Assembly (NCBI GenBank): GCA_030430075.1
Contig: JAUIGN010000031.1
Coordinates: 30,520-94,519 of the forward strand
Source of the DNA: a bacterium
Lineage (GTDB): Bacteria; Planctomycetota; Planctomycetia; Pirellulales; Pirellulaceae
Length of the DNA stretch: 64,000 bases
Direction: 5' to 3'
Shown here: piece by piece, positions 35,561 through 45,851 of the stretch
How the letters are laid out: each line of letters opens with the position of its first letter
Numbering within the stretch: the first letter of the stretch is position 1
The notes under the pieces: model-generated
The model's database searches: none
Told to the model about the DNA's origin: nothing
Seen by the model: only the letters and a program-made list of their open reading frames with translations
Program-made: the position numbers and the translations under genes

Positions 35561-35970
35561 CGGTCGTCCGCGGCGAGCAAGCGTCGCCTCGCCCTGCACA
35601 GGTCGTTGACACAACAAATGGAGGAGTCATAAAATGGCGGGTTTTCCCCATCTCTTCGTTGTGGTCTGGCGACTGGCGGCAAGCCACCCGGCGTGGATAC
35701 AGCCGACAGGCGTGGAAACTGCCGACAGGGACGAATAACGCCGGAGACGTGCGGCGTCGCGGCGGGCCGGCGTGGGCCGGCCAGGCCAGGGCGTTGCCGA
35801 CGCGGCACCTTCGTTCGTTGTCAAGTCGCTCCGGCCGGTTTCGGACGTGCGGGTCCCGTGTGTTGACGAAGGCCGCGACCGAAAGCGTTGTTGATGCAGC
35901 AACTGTCTGCCGGCGGTTGGTGACTCAGTGTGGGGTGGCGAGGAAATTCTCAGAGGTCTGGAGACGGACG

Positions 35971-36858
35971 GTGCACGAGGCGATTGCCAAAGCGGACACG
36001 CTGATTGAGGCCATGGGCTGGATCCGCCAGTTCCGTGACAAGGTGACGGTCATCAAGCTGGGCGGCAGCTTTATGGATGACGAGGACGCCCTGCGTCATG
36101 TGCTGATCGACATCGTCTTTATGGAGACGGTCGGGATGCGGCCGGTGGTCGTTCATGGCGGCGGACCGGCCATCAATCGGGCCATGCAGGCTGCCGGCAT
36201 CGAGGCGCGGTTTGTGCAAGGGCGACGCTACACCGACGCCCGATCGTTGGAGATTGTCGAACGGGTTCTGGCCACCGAAACCAACGAATCGTTGGCGGCG
36301 AATATTGAAGCCAGCGGTGGGCGCGCCATGAACCTGAACTTCCGCACCAGCAATGTCCTCTTCGGGGAACGATTGCAGCTCGCAGATCAAGACGGCAAGC
36401 CGATCGACTTGGGGTCGGTGGGAACTGTGACTCGAGTCGACCGGGCGACCATCGAAAACCTGAGTTACGCCGGCCAGGTCCCGGTGATCCCGTCGATGTG
36501 CCTGGACGACGACGGTAACAAGTTGAACGTCAACGCAGACACGGCGGCCACTGCCGTCGCGCAGGCCCTGGGCGCGGAAAAACTGGTGTTCGTCAGCGAC
36601 GTCAACGGCGTTCGCCGCGACAAGAATGATCCTGACTCCCTGATCCACTCGCTGACCGCTGACGAAGCACGCGCGCTGATCGCCTCGGGTGCCGTCGACG
36701 CCGGCATGATCCCCAAGGTCGAGGCGTGTCTGGAGACTCTGGATCGCGGCGTGCGGAAGATCCACATCATCGACGGCCACCTGCGCCATTCGCTGTTGTT
36801 GGAGATTTACACCACGACCGGAGTCGGCACGCAGATTCTACAGGAGACCGCCTCCTGA
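35971..36858 (+). CDS. argB: Acetylglutamate kinase
   Basis: A 295-residue amino-acid kinase: VTVIKLGGSFM, VVVHGGGPAINRAMQAAGIE, LVFVSDVNGVRRDKNDP, GMIPKVEACLETLDRGVRKI. Phosphorylates N-acetylglutamate, second step of ornithine synthesis. GTG at 35971 has GGAG 7 bases upstream; the long frame upstream of it is not coding. First of argB-argD-argF-rph on the plus strand. Confidence 0.95.
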   Translation: MHEAIAKADTLIEAMGWIRQFRDKVTVIKLGGSFMDDEDALRHVLIDIVFMETVGMRPVVVHGGGPAINRAMQAAGIEARFVQGRRYTDARSLEIVERVLATETNESLAANIEASGGRAMNLNFRTSNVLFGERLQLADQDGKPIDLGSVGTVTRVDRATIENLSYAGQVPVIPSMCLDDDGNKLNVNADTAATAVAQALGAEKLVFVSDVNGVRRDKNDPDSLIHSLTADEARALIASGAVDAGMIPKVEACLETLDRGVRKIHIIDGHLRHSLLLEIYTTTGVGTQILQETAS

Positions 36859-37012
36859 TGGATTGGTCTATTTTGTTGCGAACATGGAACCCGTCGAGGT
36901 GTCTCGACAGGATTCCGGTGGGTGATCCGACGGTGGACGCGGGTGCGGTTGGCGGCGTCGAGCCGGAAGGTACGTCTTCGCGATTCTGAACGAGAAACCA
37001 AGGAGCTGTCAG

Positions 37013-38215
37013 ATGGCCTCCGTCGCCGAGTTGAGTTCTGCCGATACCGTTGAACTCTTCAAGCAGTATGTTATTCCCAACTACACACGGTACCCGGTCA
37101 ATCTGGTCCGGGGTGAAGGCTCGTTTGTCTGGGACAGCGAAGGCCAGCGCTATCTGGACCTCTTTCCCGGGTGGGGCTGTAATCTGCTGGGCCATTGCCC
37201 GCCCCGAGTCGTGCAAGCCGTTCAAGAGCAGGTTGCCACGTTGATCCACGTGCCCAACACGTGGCATCTGGACGCCCAGGGCCGGTGGGCCAAGTTGCTG
37301 TCCGAACACAGCTTTGGCGGGCAGGCTTTCTTCTGTAACTCGGGTGCCGAAGCGAATGAAGCCGCAATCAAGTTGGCGCGCCTCCACACGCCTCCGGAAC
37401 GCTACAAAATCATCACGTTCGAAGGCGGTTTTCATGGTCGGACGTTGGGCGCGCTGACCGCGACGGCGCAGCCCAAATACCACGAAGGGCTGGGACCGTT
37501 GATGGCCGGCTTCGTCTACGCGCCGTACGGCGATCTGGCAGCCGTCGCCGATCTCGTGGACGACGAAACGTGTGCGATCATGGTCGAGCCGATTCAGGGC
37601 GAAGGTGGAGTCCGCATCCCGCCGGCAGGATTCTTGCAGGGGCTCCGGGACCTGGCGGACCAGCACGGCCTGTTGTTGATGTTTGACGAAGTCCAGACCG
37701 GGTGCGGGCGGACCGGCGAGTGGTTCGCCTATCAGCATTTTGGCGTGACGCCCGACGTGATGACGCTCGCCAAGGCCGTCTGCGGTGGCATCGCCGGTGG
37801 CGCCTTGATGACCACGCACGAGATTGCTCAGAGCCTGCGTCCCGGGATGCATGCGGCGACATTTGGCGGCAATCCGATTGCAGCCCGAGCGGGAATTGCC
37901 ACGCTCGAAACGATTGCAGAAGAAGGCCTGCTGGAAAACACGCGGCGGCTGGCGGATTTCTTCCGGACCCGGTTGACGGCATTGCAAGGTGATTGCGAGC
38001 TCATCGAGGACGTTCGCGTGCAAGGGGTGATGATCGGCATCGAATTGTCGGTCGACGGCGGCCCGGTGGTGCAAAAGTGCCTCGAAAACAACCTGCTGAT
38101 CAACTGCACACAAGGCACCGTGATTCGGTTGTTGCCCGCAATGACGTTGACGGCTGAACAGGCCGAGCAGGGATGTGAAATCCTGGCACAGGCAATCGGG
38201 CAATTGGCCGGCTAA
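37013..38215 (+). CDS. argD: Acetylornithine aminotransferase
   Basis: A 400-residue class III PLP aminotransferase: FFCNSGAEANEAAIKLAR, GGFHGRTLGALTAT, IMVEPIQGEGGVRI, LMFDEVQTGCGRTGEWFA and the PLP Lys in MTLAKAVCGG. Makes N-acetylornithine from the semialdehyde. AAGGAG before the start. It lies 154 bp after argB. Confidence 0.95.
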   Translation: MASVAELSSADTVELFKQYVIPNYTRYPVNLVRGEGSFVWDSEGQRYLDLFPGWGCNLLGHCPPRVVQAVQEQVATLIHVPNTWHLDAQGRWAKLLSEHSFGGQAFFCNSGAEANEAAIKLARLHTPPERYKIITFEGGFHGRTLGALTATAQPKYHEGLGPLMAGFVYAPYGDLAAVADLVDDETCAIMVEPIQGEGGVRIPPAGFLQGLRDLADQHGLLLMFDEVQTGCGRTGEWFAYQHFGVTPDVMTLAKAVCGGIAGGALMTTHEIAQSLRPGMHAATFGGNPIAARAGIATLETIAEEGLLENTRRLADFFRTRLTALQGDCELIEDVRVQGVMIGIELSVDGGPVVQKCLENNLLINCTQGTVIRLLPAMTLTAEQAEQGCEILAQAIGQLAG

Positions 38216-38256
38216 GGAACGAGTCAACCACAACTTCCATCAATTCAGTTCCGTAG

Positions 38257-38331
38257 GGCATGTTGTGCATGCCGGAGTCCGCGCTGGTCGTGTGGAGAAG
38301 GAACACGAGGAAACGTCATGCAGAGCATGAC
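38257..38331. repeat. Inverted pair of palindromic repeats in the argD-argF spacer
   Basis: GGCATG-TTGTG-CATGCC (38257-38273) and GTCATGC-AGA-GCATGAC (38315-38331). Flanks are also inverted copies (CCGTAG before the first, CTACGG after the second), so the 80-bp block is one large inverted repeat. The whole spacer is 419 bp and has no gene. Confidence 0.75.
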
Positions 38332-38634
38332 CTACGGAAGACGAACACGATCCCCGACGAGCCTCCGAATGCCGCGCATGACGTCATGCATCCGCCGTTG
38401 GGCGTTCGCCCACGGTTCGGCTTGTCACCGGAAGCTGGCGCGTTCGGGATGAGGCGCGAGCCGCTTTACGAGAATTCACCGCGGACGATTGCGACCCGGC
38501 GACTCGCACTGAATCGTTATTTGTCTATGAATGATCCGAATGAGTTCGCTATTGATTCGAGGCCCTGCCTCGCCGGGAATTCCAATGGATTCCGTTCGCG
38601 AGATCGACGGGCAGATAAGTGAAAGGTTGAATTG

Positions 38635-39552
38635 GTGCAGAACCTCCTGACCCTGAGCGATTTGACGGCGAAAGACATTGAATCGGTGTTCGCCGTGACG
38701 AAAGACTTGAAGACGAAGTATCGGGACGGCCTCCGCGAGCCCCTGTTGCCCGGCCGGGTGATGGCGCTGCTGTTCGAGAAGCAGTCGCTGCGGACGCGGG
38801 TCAGTTTCGAAACGGCAATGATCAACCTGGGAGGCGGAAGTCTGTTCCTGGGACGCGACGTCGGGTGGGGCGAACGTGAATCGATCGCCGATTTTGGCCA
38901 GGTGCTCAGCGAATATTGTGACGTCATCGTCTGCCGGACAAATTCTCATGAGAAGGTCGTCGAACTGGCCCGGCATTGCAGTTGCTCGGTGGTTAACGGT
39001 CTCACCGACCTCGCGCACCCCTGCCAGGCCCTGGCCGATCTCTATACCTTGCGGGAAATTCACGGCGATCTGCAGGGGCTCAAGCTGGCCTTCGTTGGCG
39101 ACGCCAACAACGTGGCGCGCAGCCTGGCCCTGGCCTGCGGCAAACTCGGCCTCCGCTTCACGCTCGCGTCACCCCCCGGGTACCGGTTTGACCAGGCGTT
39201 TCTTGATCTTCTGGCCAAGGAATGTCCGGACGCCGGCATTGAACAAACGGCCGATGCGGAAGCCGCAGTCCGAGACGCCTCGGCCGTCTACACGGATGTC
39301 TGGACCAGCATGGGCCAGGAGGAAGAGCGCGCTGAACGGGAGCGGGCCTTTCGGAGTTTCCGAGTGGATGCGCCGTTGATGTCCGCTGCACGGCCGGACG
39401 CCAGTTTTCTACACTGCCTGCCCGCACGCCGTGGCGAGGAAGTGGTCGCTGACGTCATTGATGGGCCGCAGAGTGCCGTAATACAGCAAGCCGGGAATCG
39501 CCTGCATTTGCAAAAAGGACTCCTCGCCTGGCTGCTTGGCGCCAAAACGTAA
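38635..39552 (+). CDS. argF: Ornithine carbamoyltransferase
   Basis: A 305-residue protein: carbamoyl-phosphate motif SLRTRVSFE (an S-x-R-T form), LAHPCQALADL, KLAFVGDANNVARSL, and the ornithine motif HCLPARRGEEV. Makes citrulline. GTG at 38635 has AAAGG 8 bases upstream; TTG at 38632 is possible. Confidence 0.95.
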   Translation: MQNLLTLSDLTAKDIESVFAVTKDLKTKYRDGLREPLLPGRVMALLFEKQSLRTRVSFETAMINLGGGSLFLGRDVGWGERESIADFGQVLSEYCDVIVCRTNSHEKVVELARHCSCSVVNGLTDLAHPCQALADLYTLREIHGDLQGLKLAFVGDANNVARSLALACGKLGLRFTLASPPGYRFDQAFLDLLAKECPDAGIEQTADAEAAVRDASAVYTDVWTSMGQEEERAERERAFRSFRVDAPLMSAARPDASFLHCLPARRGEEVVADVIDGPQSAVIQQAGNRLHLQKGLLAWLLGAKT

Positions 39553-39603
39553 CTCCCGCCGCGGCTCGCTTGTCCCACGCTCTGAAACCTGCTGAGAACT
39601 TCC

Positions 39604-40323
39604 ATGTCACGCCGAGCTAACGAAATTCGACCCGTCAAAATCAAACGCCGCTACACACGGGCCACCGCCGGCAGCGTGCTCTACCAATCGGGCAACACCA
39701 CGGTCCTGTGTACGGCCAGTGTCGAGTCCAAGGTGCCACCCTGGATGGCCGGCAGCGGCAAGGGGTGGATCACCGCCGAGTACAACATGCTGCCCGGGAG
39801 CACCAGTCCCAGGAAGCGGCGAGACCGTCAAAAGGTCGACGGGCGCACGACCGAGATCCAACGCTTGATTGGGCGTAGCCTGCGGGCCGTCGCCGATCTG
39901 GAAGCGTTGGGCGAACAGATGATTACTGTCGACTGTGATGTGCTCGATGCCGACGGGGGCACCCGTACCGCCAGTATTACCGGTGGATTCATCGCCCTGG
40001 TCGATGCAATTCAAGCGATTCGCAACGAGCTTCCGGATCCGAGTCGCTACCCTTTGCGCGACAGCGTGGCGGCCATTAGCGTGGGGTTGGTCGACAACCG
40101 TCCGACCCTCGATCTGGATTACGAGCAAGACTTTGCGGCCACCGTCGACATGAATGTTGTGATGACGGGTGGGGGCCGCTTCATCGAGGTCCAGGGGACG
40201 GGCGAAGAGGCGACCTTCGATCAGGACGAGTTTGATGCACTCGTCAAGCTGGCTCGCCGCGGTACCAAACAACTTACCGAGATCCAGGCGAAGGCGCTCG
40301 GCAAACGCTGGCCGTTCGGCTGA
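39604..40323 (+). CDS. rph: Ribonuclease PH
   Basis: A 239-residue phosphorolytic exonuclease: GSVLYQSGNTTVLCTASVE, GKGWITAEYNMLPGST, RLIGRSLRAVADLEALGE, VDCDVLDADGGTRTASITGG. Trims tRNA 3' ends. It starts 51 bp after argF, an unusual partner for arginine genes. Confidence 0.96.
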   Translation: MSRRANEIRPVKIKRRYTRATAGSVLYQSGNTTVLCTASVESKVPPWMAGSGKGWITAEYNMLPGSTSPRKRRDRQKVDGRTTEIQRLIGRSLRAVADLEALGEQMITVDCDVLDADGGTRTASITGGFIALVDAIQAIRNELPDPSRYPLRDSVAAISVGLVDNRPTLDLDYEQDFAATVDMNVVMTGGGRFIEVQGTGEEATFDQDEFDALVKLARRGTKQLTEIQAKALGKRWPFG

Positions 40324-40980
40324 ATGCTTCGCTGGCGTCCTTTCGGTGCTCGCTCGGCGTGAGACGGCGATTTCAGGACCATCGCCGCGATTCGCAGGAG
40401 TCGTTCTTTCGTTATCCCGGAGGTCATGCTGGACACGACTTCATGCGGTCTGGCTGCGGACAGGAACGCGGCGTCAACGTCGTCCCGCACATCCGGACCC
40501 TTGAATCGCGGGGCCGTGATGCGTGACTCGTTGCGGACGCGTCGGGTCCGCCGCCAAACGGGGAGTGTGCCCACATCGAGGTTGCTCCCAGGGGCGCTCC
40601 CGAAAGATGTTCGAACCATGTGCGGGTCACAACGTAAGGCGCTGACCCGGAGTTTTCATGGATCGACACCGATTCACGCCAAGTCGCTGTGCCACCGTCG
40701 ATCTCAGTAAAGTGATCCAACGCACCTCGAATACCCACGGGAACGCGTTTCGTCTGGATTGTGGAGCGTTCGACGGAACCGGGCTAACGCCCAACGGCTG
40801 ATGACATCGTCCGGGCAATCGCGTTAACCTGCCACGACGTAAGGGCCGTTACCAACGGTTCGTGAATTGGGCTGTCGGCGCGTGTTGCCGCTGGGAACGT
40901 CTGCCCGGTTGTTGGTAAACTGGCGTGGTGCACCATCATGGTCAAGTTGAGTTGCAGGACAGCCGTCGCGAAGGAGCATT
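40324..40980. other. Spacer with one dispersed repeat
   Basis: 657 bp between rph and the receptor kinase gene. The only recognised item is a copy of the AACGGC-type repeat at 40773-40804 (CGGAACCGGGCTAACGCCCA then ACGGCTGATG). No gene was found. Confidence 0.5.
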
Positions 40981-43362
40981 ATGACCGGTCCCGATTCCGA
41001 GCCGCCGCCGGAGGCGAATCAAGGGAAGGAGTCTCCCGATCCCATCGCATTTGGGAAGACGGTCGAGATTCGTCGTGATACCACGACCGGGGCGAACATC
41101 GGATCGCGGGATGACCCCGCGGAGTGGGTTGGACGGCATGTCGGCAAGTACGAGATTACCGGCGTGCTCGGAGTCGGCGGGATGGGCGTGGTTCTGCGCG
41201 CATACGACACATCGATCGAACGGGATGTGGCCATCAAGGTCTTGCCCCCGGAGCTGTCCGGCGACGAGGTGACGCTCGGTCGATTTCTGGCCGAGGCGAA
41301 GAGCGCCGGGAAGCTTAATCATCCCCATATCGTCACCATCTATGAGGTCGGGCAGGAGGGAACGACCAATTACCTGGTGATGGAGTTGGTCTCCGGCGGC
41401 AGCGCCGAACAGCACTTGGAGCGTGACGGCGCTTACTCGGTCGCCGACGCAACGCGGATGGCGATTGAAGCCTGCCGTGGGCTCACCGCAGCTCACCAGG
41501 CGGGGTTGGTTCATCGCGACATCAAGCCGGCCAACCTGTTACTGACAGCCGACGGTGCGGTCAAGATTGCCGACTTCGGGCTCGCCAAGCGAACGCAGAA
41601 CAAGTCGCTGCAAATGACCAAGGCGGGGCAGATCATCGGGACGCCCTATTACATGAGCCCGGAGCAATGCGAGTCGCGTGCGGCCGACGCGCGGAGCGAC
41701 GTCTATTCGCTGGGTGCCACCTATTACGGATTGCTGGTCGGCAAGAGTCCATACGAGGACAGTGGTAGTGTCGTGCAGGTAATGTATGCGCACTGCAACG
41801 CGGCGCCACCGGATCCGCGCGAGGTCCGTTCCAGCGTGCCGCCCGCATGTGCTCAGGTCATTGAACGCGCCATGGCAACCAGGCCGGAGGACCGCTACCA
41901 GTCGACCGAAGCCATGCGGGCCGATCTGGAGGCCGTGCTGGCGGCAATTTCCGGGGCGGGCATCAGGTTGCCGAGTCAATCCGGCCTGCGTAACGACGCG
42001 TCCCACCCGGTGGCGGGCGCCGCGTCGCGTCGCATTCCGGCCTGGATCTGGGGAGGCGGGTTGGCGGTGGCCCTGGTGATGGCGCTGGTCGGCGCCTTCC
42101 TGATCGCTGGCCGAGGAGCCGATGAAGATGAATCGCCGGTCACCAACCGCAGGGAGCAAGCTCCGGCGGTCGGCCCAATCCCTGCCGGCGAACCGATCAC
42201 GGTCGGCATCCTGCACTCGTTAACCGGGACCATGGCAGATAGCGAATCGCCTGTCGTTGACGCAGCCCTGCTGGCGATCGAAGAGCTGAATGCTGCCGGT
42301 GGCGTGCTGGGGCGTCCCGTCGAAGCGGTTGTTGCCGATGGACGTTCGAATGCGGAGACGTTCGCCAGCGAGGCGATGCGGCTGATTGACGACGAAAACG
42401 TCTGCACCGTTTTTGGCTGCTGGACCTCCGCCTCGCGAAAGACGATCGTGCCGCTGTTCGAGGAACGCGACCATCTCTTGGTCTATCCGGTGCAGTATGA
42501 GGGAATCGAAGAATCGCCCAACGTTGTCTACCTCGGCGCCGCGCCCAATCAGCAGATCATCCCCGCGATTGAATGGGCTCACACCTCGCAAGGCAAACGC
42601 CGCTTCTATCTGGTCGGATCCGACTACGTGTTTCCCCGCATCGCCCACGAGATCATCAAAGACCAGTTGAAAGAGATCGGTGCCGAACTGGTGGGGGAAG
42701 ATTTTCTGCCGCTGGGCAGCACGGATGTCGACGACGTGGTGGCACGCATCCAGGAGGGGCGGCCGGATGTGATCTTGAATTCGATCAACGGCGATAGCAA
42801 TACGGCTTTCTTCGCCAAACTGCGCAAGGCGGGCATCACGCCGGAAGTGACGCCCACGATCTCGTTCAGCGTCGGTGAAGAAGAACTGCGGCACCTCGAC
42901 CTGAATGCCATGACCGGAGACTATGCGGCTTGGAATTATTTTCAAAGCATCGAGTCGCCGGAGAACCGGAAGTTTGTGGCCGAATTCAAACACAAGTATG
43001 GTGCTCGCCGTGTTGTCACCGATCCGATGGTGGCGGCCTATTGCGGTGTAAAACTTTGGGCCCAGGCCGTGGAGGAAGCTGCGAGTACCGACACGCCGGC
43101 CATCCGCAGGGCGATGCGGAATCAACGGATGCCTTCACCGGCAGGTGAGATTCGTGTCGATCCGGCAACCCAACATGCCTTCAAGATTCCAAGGATCGGG
43201 CAGGTGCGGTCCGACGGGCAGTTCGACGTGGTCTGGGTGGCTGCCGGCTCAAGCCCCCCCGTCCCCTATCCGTCCACGCGCACCACGGAAGAGTGGCGTG
43301 CCACCCTGCACGACCTCTACACGTCGTGGGGAAACCAGTGGGCGGCACCGCTGACCGAATGA
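40981..43362 (+). CDS. Receptor Ser/Thr kinase fused to a UrtA-like substrate-binding domain
   Basis: A 793-residue one-pass membrane protein. Residues about 57-325 are a Pkn2-type kinase: GVGGMGVV loop, Lys86 in VAIKVLP, HRDIKPANLL at 178, DFGLAKR, YMSPEQ. One membrane helix spans about 352-376 (WIWGGGLAVALVMALVGAFLI). Residues 406-793 match periplasmic urea/amide-binding proteins of the UrtA/AmiC/FmdD type: TVGILHSLTGTMADSES, YPVQYEGIEESPNVVYLGAA, PNQQIIPAIEW, FYLVGSDYVFPR. So an outside ligand, perhaps urea or a small amide, could switch a cytosolic kinase; ligand is inferred only. AGGAG precedes the ATG. No ABC transporter genes are next to it. Confidence 0.9.
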   Translation: MTGPDSEPPPEANQGKESPDPIAFGKTVEIRRDTTTGANIGSRDDPAEWVGRHVGKYEITGVLGVGGMGVVLRAYDTSIERDVAIKVLPPELSGDEVTLGRFLAEAKSAGKLNHPHIVTIYEVGQEGTTNYLVMELVSGGSAEQHLERDGAYSVADATRMAIEACRGLTAAHQAGLVHRDIKPANLLLTADGAVKIADFGLAKRTQNKSLQMTKAGQIIGTPYYMSPEQCESRAADARSDVYSLGATYYGLLVGKSPYEDSGSVVQVMYAHCNAAPPDPREVRSSVPPACAQVIERAMATRPEDRYQSTEAMRADLEAVLAAISGAGIRLPSQSGLRNDASHPVAGAASRRIPAWIWGGGLAVALVMALVGAFLIAGRGADEDESPVTNRREQAPAVGPIPAGEPITVGILHSLTGTMADSESPVVDAALLAIEELNAAGGVLGRPVEAVVADGRSNAETFASEAMRLIDDENVCTVFGCWTSASRKTIVPLFEERDHLLVYPVQYEGIEESPNVVYLGAAPNQQIIPAIEWAHTSQGKRRFYLVGSDYVFPRIAHEIIKDQLKEIGAELVGEDFLPLGSTDVDDVVARIQEGRPDVILNSINGDSNTAFFAKLRKAGITPEVTPTISFSVGEEELRHLDLNAMTGDYAAWNYFQSIESPENRKFVAEFKHKYGARRVVTDPMVAAYCGVKLWAQAVEEAASTDTPAIRRAMRNQRMPSPAGEIRVDPATQHAFKIPRIGQVRSDGQFDVVWVAAGSSPPVPYPSTRTTEEWRATLHDLYTSWGNQWAAPLTE

Positions 43363-43442
43363 GCTGCCCGGACGGTTAGCCGTCCGGCGTTGCGCGGGGC
43401 GTGTTGATGCGTGGGTTGTCATGGTAGGCGAGTCTTCATTGA

Positions 43443-44036
43443 CGCTTTGCGCGGGACTGCAACGATGATGTGCGCGGATCTCGATCGAAGCTGTGCGCGG
43501 TACTCCAGCAATGCTGTGCGCGGGTCTCCATCAATGCTGTGCGCGGGTCTCCGACCCCGCAATCGGCGCGACCGTAAGGTCTCCCACCCCCTCCCTTCCA
43601 ATTCCAGCTTTCAGATTGCACCAAGGGGCCGTTGGAATGCAGGAAGTGGGAGACCATGGGTCGCCGGTTTCGGCGGGGTCAGAGACCCGCGCCGAGCAAG
43701 AAAGCGGCGCCCCGCGCCGAGCAACCAAGCGGCTCCCCGCGTCGAGATAGAACGCCCCGCCCCGCGCCGAGATAGAACGCCGCGCCCCGCGCCGCTACTG
43801 TGCGCGGGTCTCGACCAATGCTGTGCGCGGGTCTCCGACCCCGCACTCGGCGCGACCGTAAGGTCTCCCACCCCCCCCTTCCGATTCCAGCTTTCAGATT
43901 GCACCAAGGGGCCGTTGGAATGCAGGAAGTGGGAGACCATGGGTCGCCGGTTTCGGCGGGGTCAGAGACCCGCGCCGAGCAAGAAAGCGGCTCCCCGCGC
44001 CGAGCAATTAAGCGGCGCCCCGCACCAACATTCATA
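43443..44036. repeat. GC-rich repeat cluster of the GAGACCCGCGC family in both orientations (locus 2)
   Basis: 43443-43560 carries five 23-bp units of CTGTGCGCGGGTCTCCATCAATG type (shown as 20 then ATG), the reverse complement sense of locus 3. It is followed by GACCGTAAGGTCTCCCACC. 43649-43790 is in forward sense, GGGAGACCATGGGTC then GGTTTCGGCGGGGTC. The arrangement repeats once more (reverse then forward). A segment of about 176 bp (43532-43707) is repeated at 43816-43990 with few differences and one indel. No gene is seen in the whole 842-bp spacer. Confidence 0.85.
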
Positions 44037-44037
44037 C

Positions 44038-44076
44038 ATTCCTTCCTTCCTTTCTTCCTTCCTTTCTTCCTTCCTC
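44038..44076 (+). repeat. CTTC-type microsatellite
   Basis: A run of CCTT/TTTC units ending at CCTCC, upstream of sulfatase 2, joined to the end of the GC-rich cluster. Confidence 0.7.
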
Positions 44077-44204
44077 CATCATCAGGCATTCGTTGACCAG
44101 ATGAGCTAAGCTAGGAACCGTCGGCAAGCCGTGGAATACTGCCGCCGTCCGGCAACGGCCGTTGTGGCCAGGACGTTCATTGCCAGTGATTCAAAGGGAG
44201 TCCC

Positions 44205-45716
44205 ATGTGTTTCCTGCACCGTCAACGGAAAATGCCGTCATCCCTTGGCGGCGCGCGGGTCGTGCTGTTGACCGCGGGGCTGATCGTCGGTCTGGCAGGC
44301 TGGCGTGGTTCGCCGTCATGCTGTGCTGCCACCGACCGTGCTCCCAACGTCGTCATCCTGCTTGCCGATGACCTTGGCTGGGGCGCGGTGAGCTACCACG
44401 CGGATTGGGCGGAGACGCCGAACATAGATGCCTTGGCCGCCGAGGGCGTGGAACTGGATCGGTTTTACGTCGCGCCCATGTGTTCGCCGACGCGGGCCGG
44501 TCTCCTGACGGGCCGGTATCCGATTCGCTTTGGGCTGGCGCGTGCCGTCATTCCGCCATACCGCAATTTCGGGTTACCCGTCGCCGAACGGACGCTGGCC
44601 GATGCCCTCCAGGCGGCAGGCTACCAACGGTTGGGCGTGTTTGGAAAGTGGCATCTCGGTCACCACCAGGCCAAGTGGCACCCCCTGGCCCGCGGCTTCA
44701 CCCAGTTTGAGGGCCACTACAACGGTGCCATCGACTACTTCACATTGGTGCGGGACGGGCAGCGCGATTGGCACGTGGGGGTCGAACCCAGCGACAAGGA
44801 AGGTTACGCGACGGACCTGATTGCCACCGCGGCAGCCGACTTTATTCGGGAAGCCGCCGCCGGAGAGGCCCCCTATTTCTGCTACGTACCGTTCAACGCG
44901 CCCCACTCGCCATTTCAGGCCCCGCCGGCCGACGTGGCCCGGTATGCCAAGGACGGCGACGCCACTGCGGAAGCGACTCTCAAGGCCATGATCTGGCGAA
45001 TGGATAGCGGCATCGGGCAGATTCTTGAGGCCATCGACCAAACCGGCGAAGCGGACAACACGCAGGTGTGGTTTCTCAGCGATAACGGCGGCGTGCGGAG
45101 ATTCAAGGCCAACAACCGTCCGCTCCACGGCAGCAAGCTGACGACGTTCGAAGGGGGGATTCGGGTTCCCGCTTGCGTTCGCTGGCCGGCTCGCTGGCAG
45201 GGCGGAAGCCGATTGACGAACACCGTGGGTTACATTGATGTGGTGCCCACGGTCCTGGCCAGTGCCGGCCTGGATCCCGCCGCGGGCGCCCCTGCCGGAC
45301 GTGCCCTGGATGGGGTCAGCCTGACCGCGCTGCTGGACGGAACGAATCCCGATTTTCCCGAGCGCGATTGGTATTCCTATCATGGGCAGAGCGGTCCAAA
45401 CAACGAAACGATTGCCATCAAGACGGAAGATTGGAAGCTGGTCGTGGAAGGCCCCGATGTTCGTCGTGGTTTCTTGAAGCAACGGCACACGTGTTTCCTC
45501 TACCGCATGCCGGCCGACCTGCTCGAACGGCACAACCTCGCAGAACAGCATCCTGGCATCGTCGGGGAGCTGTTCGAGAAGCTGGTCGCGCATCGCGCGC
45601 TCCAGCCCGAGGACGGGGTTCCGCCGTACCGGTCCGGCAGCCGGGGCTTCCAGCCTTGGAAGAATTGGCGCATCCCGGGAACTCAGCCAGGCGCGCTTCC
45701 GCGACGGCCGGAATGA
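44205..45716 (+). CDS. Secreted type I sulfatase (sulfatase 2)
   Basis: A 503-residue arylsulfatase-family protein. Signal-like segment residues 10-40 (VVLLTAGLIVGLAG). NVVILLADDLGWGAVSYH, formylglycine signature CSPTRAGLLTGR (CxPxR), GKWHLGHH, and VWFLSDNGG near the second metal site. Likely acts on sulfated sugars outside the cytosol. GGGAG before the ATG. It ends 206 bp before the arsR-pst operon, same strand. Confidence 0.9.
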   Translation: MCFLHRQRKMPSSLGGARVVLLTAGLIVGLAGWRGSPSCCAATDRAPNVVILLADDLGWGAVSYHADWAETPNIDALAAEGVELDRFYVAPMCSPTRAGLLTGRYPIRFGLARAVIPPYRNFGLPVAERTLADALQAAGYQRLGVFGKWHLGHHQAKWHPLARGFTQFEGHYNGAIDYFTLVRDGQRDWHVGVEPSDKEGYATDLIATAAADFIREAAAGEAPYFCYVPFNAPHSPFQAPPADVARYAKDGDATAEATLKAMIWRMDSGIGQILEAIDQTGEADNTQVWFLSDNGGVRRFKANNRPLHGSKLTTFEGGIRVPACVRWPARWQGGSRLTNTVGYIDVVPTVLASAGLDPAAGAPAGRALDGVSLTALLDGTNPDFPERDWYSYHGQSGPNNETIAIKTEDWKLVVEGPDVRRGFLKQRHTCFLYRMPADLLERHNLAEQHPGIVGELFEKLVAHRALQPEDGVPPYRSGSRGFQPWKNWRIPGTQPGALPRRPE

Positions 45717-45851
45717 GAATTCGAGTTGTCAGTCGGCATGGCGGCGCCGAGCGAATTGGTGCAGGTCGACCCAGCGGGTGACCCGCGCGACTCGGCCGCC
45801 AACGCGAGCCAACCAGCGACTGTGGCCGGGAAACGTTTCTCGCGGTCCGGG

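Noticed and set aside
35223..35902. Pro-rich frames (PTIPTHHS repeats) on the minus strand
   Set aside because: Translation of the 13-bp minisatellite and the GC-rich cluster; no ribosome site or conserved domain.
36858..36989. 43-codon frame overlapping the argB stop (TGATG)
   Set aside because: No ribosome site at normal distance and no recognised family; probably chance, though coupling cannot be fully excluded.
43419..44109. Arg/Pro-rich frames in the repeat cluster on both strands
   Set aside because: Produced by the repeat units; no coding signs.
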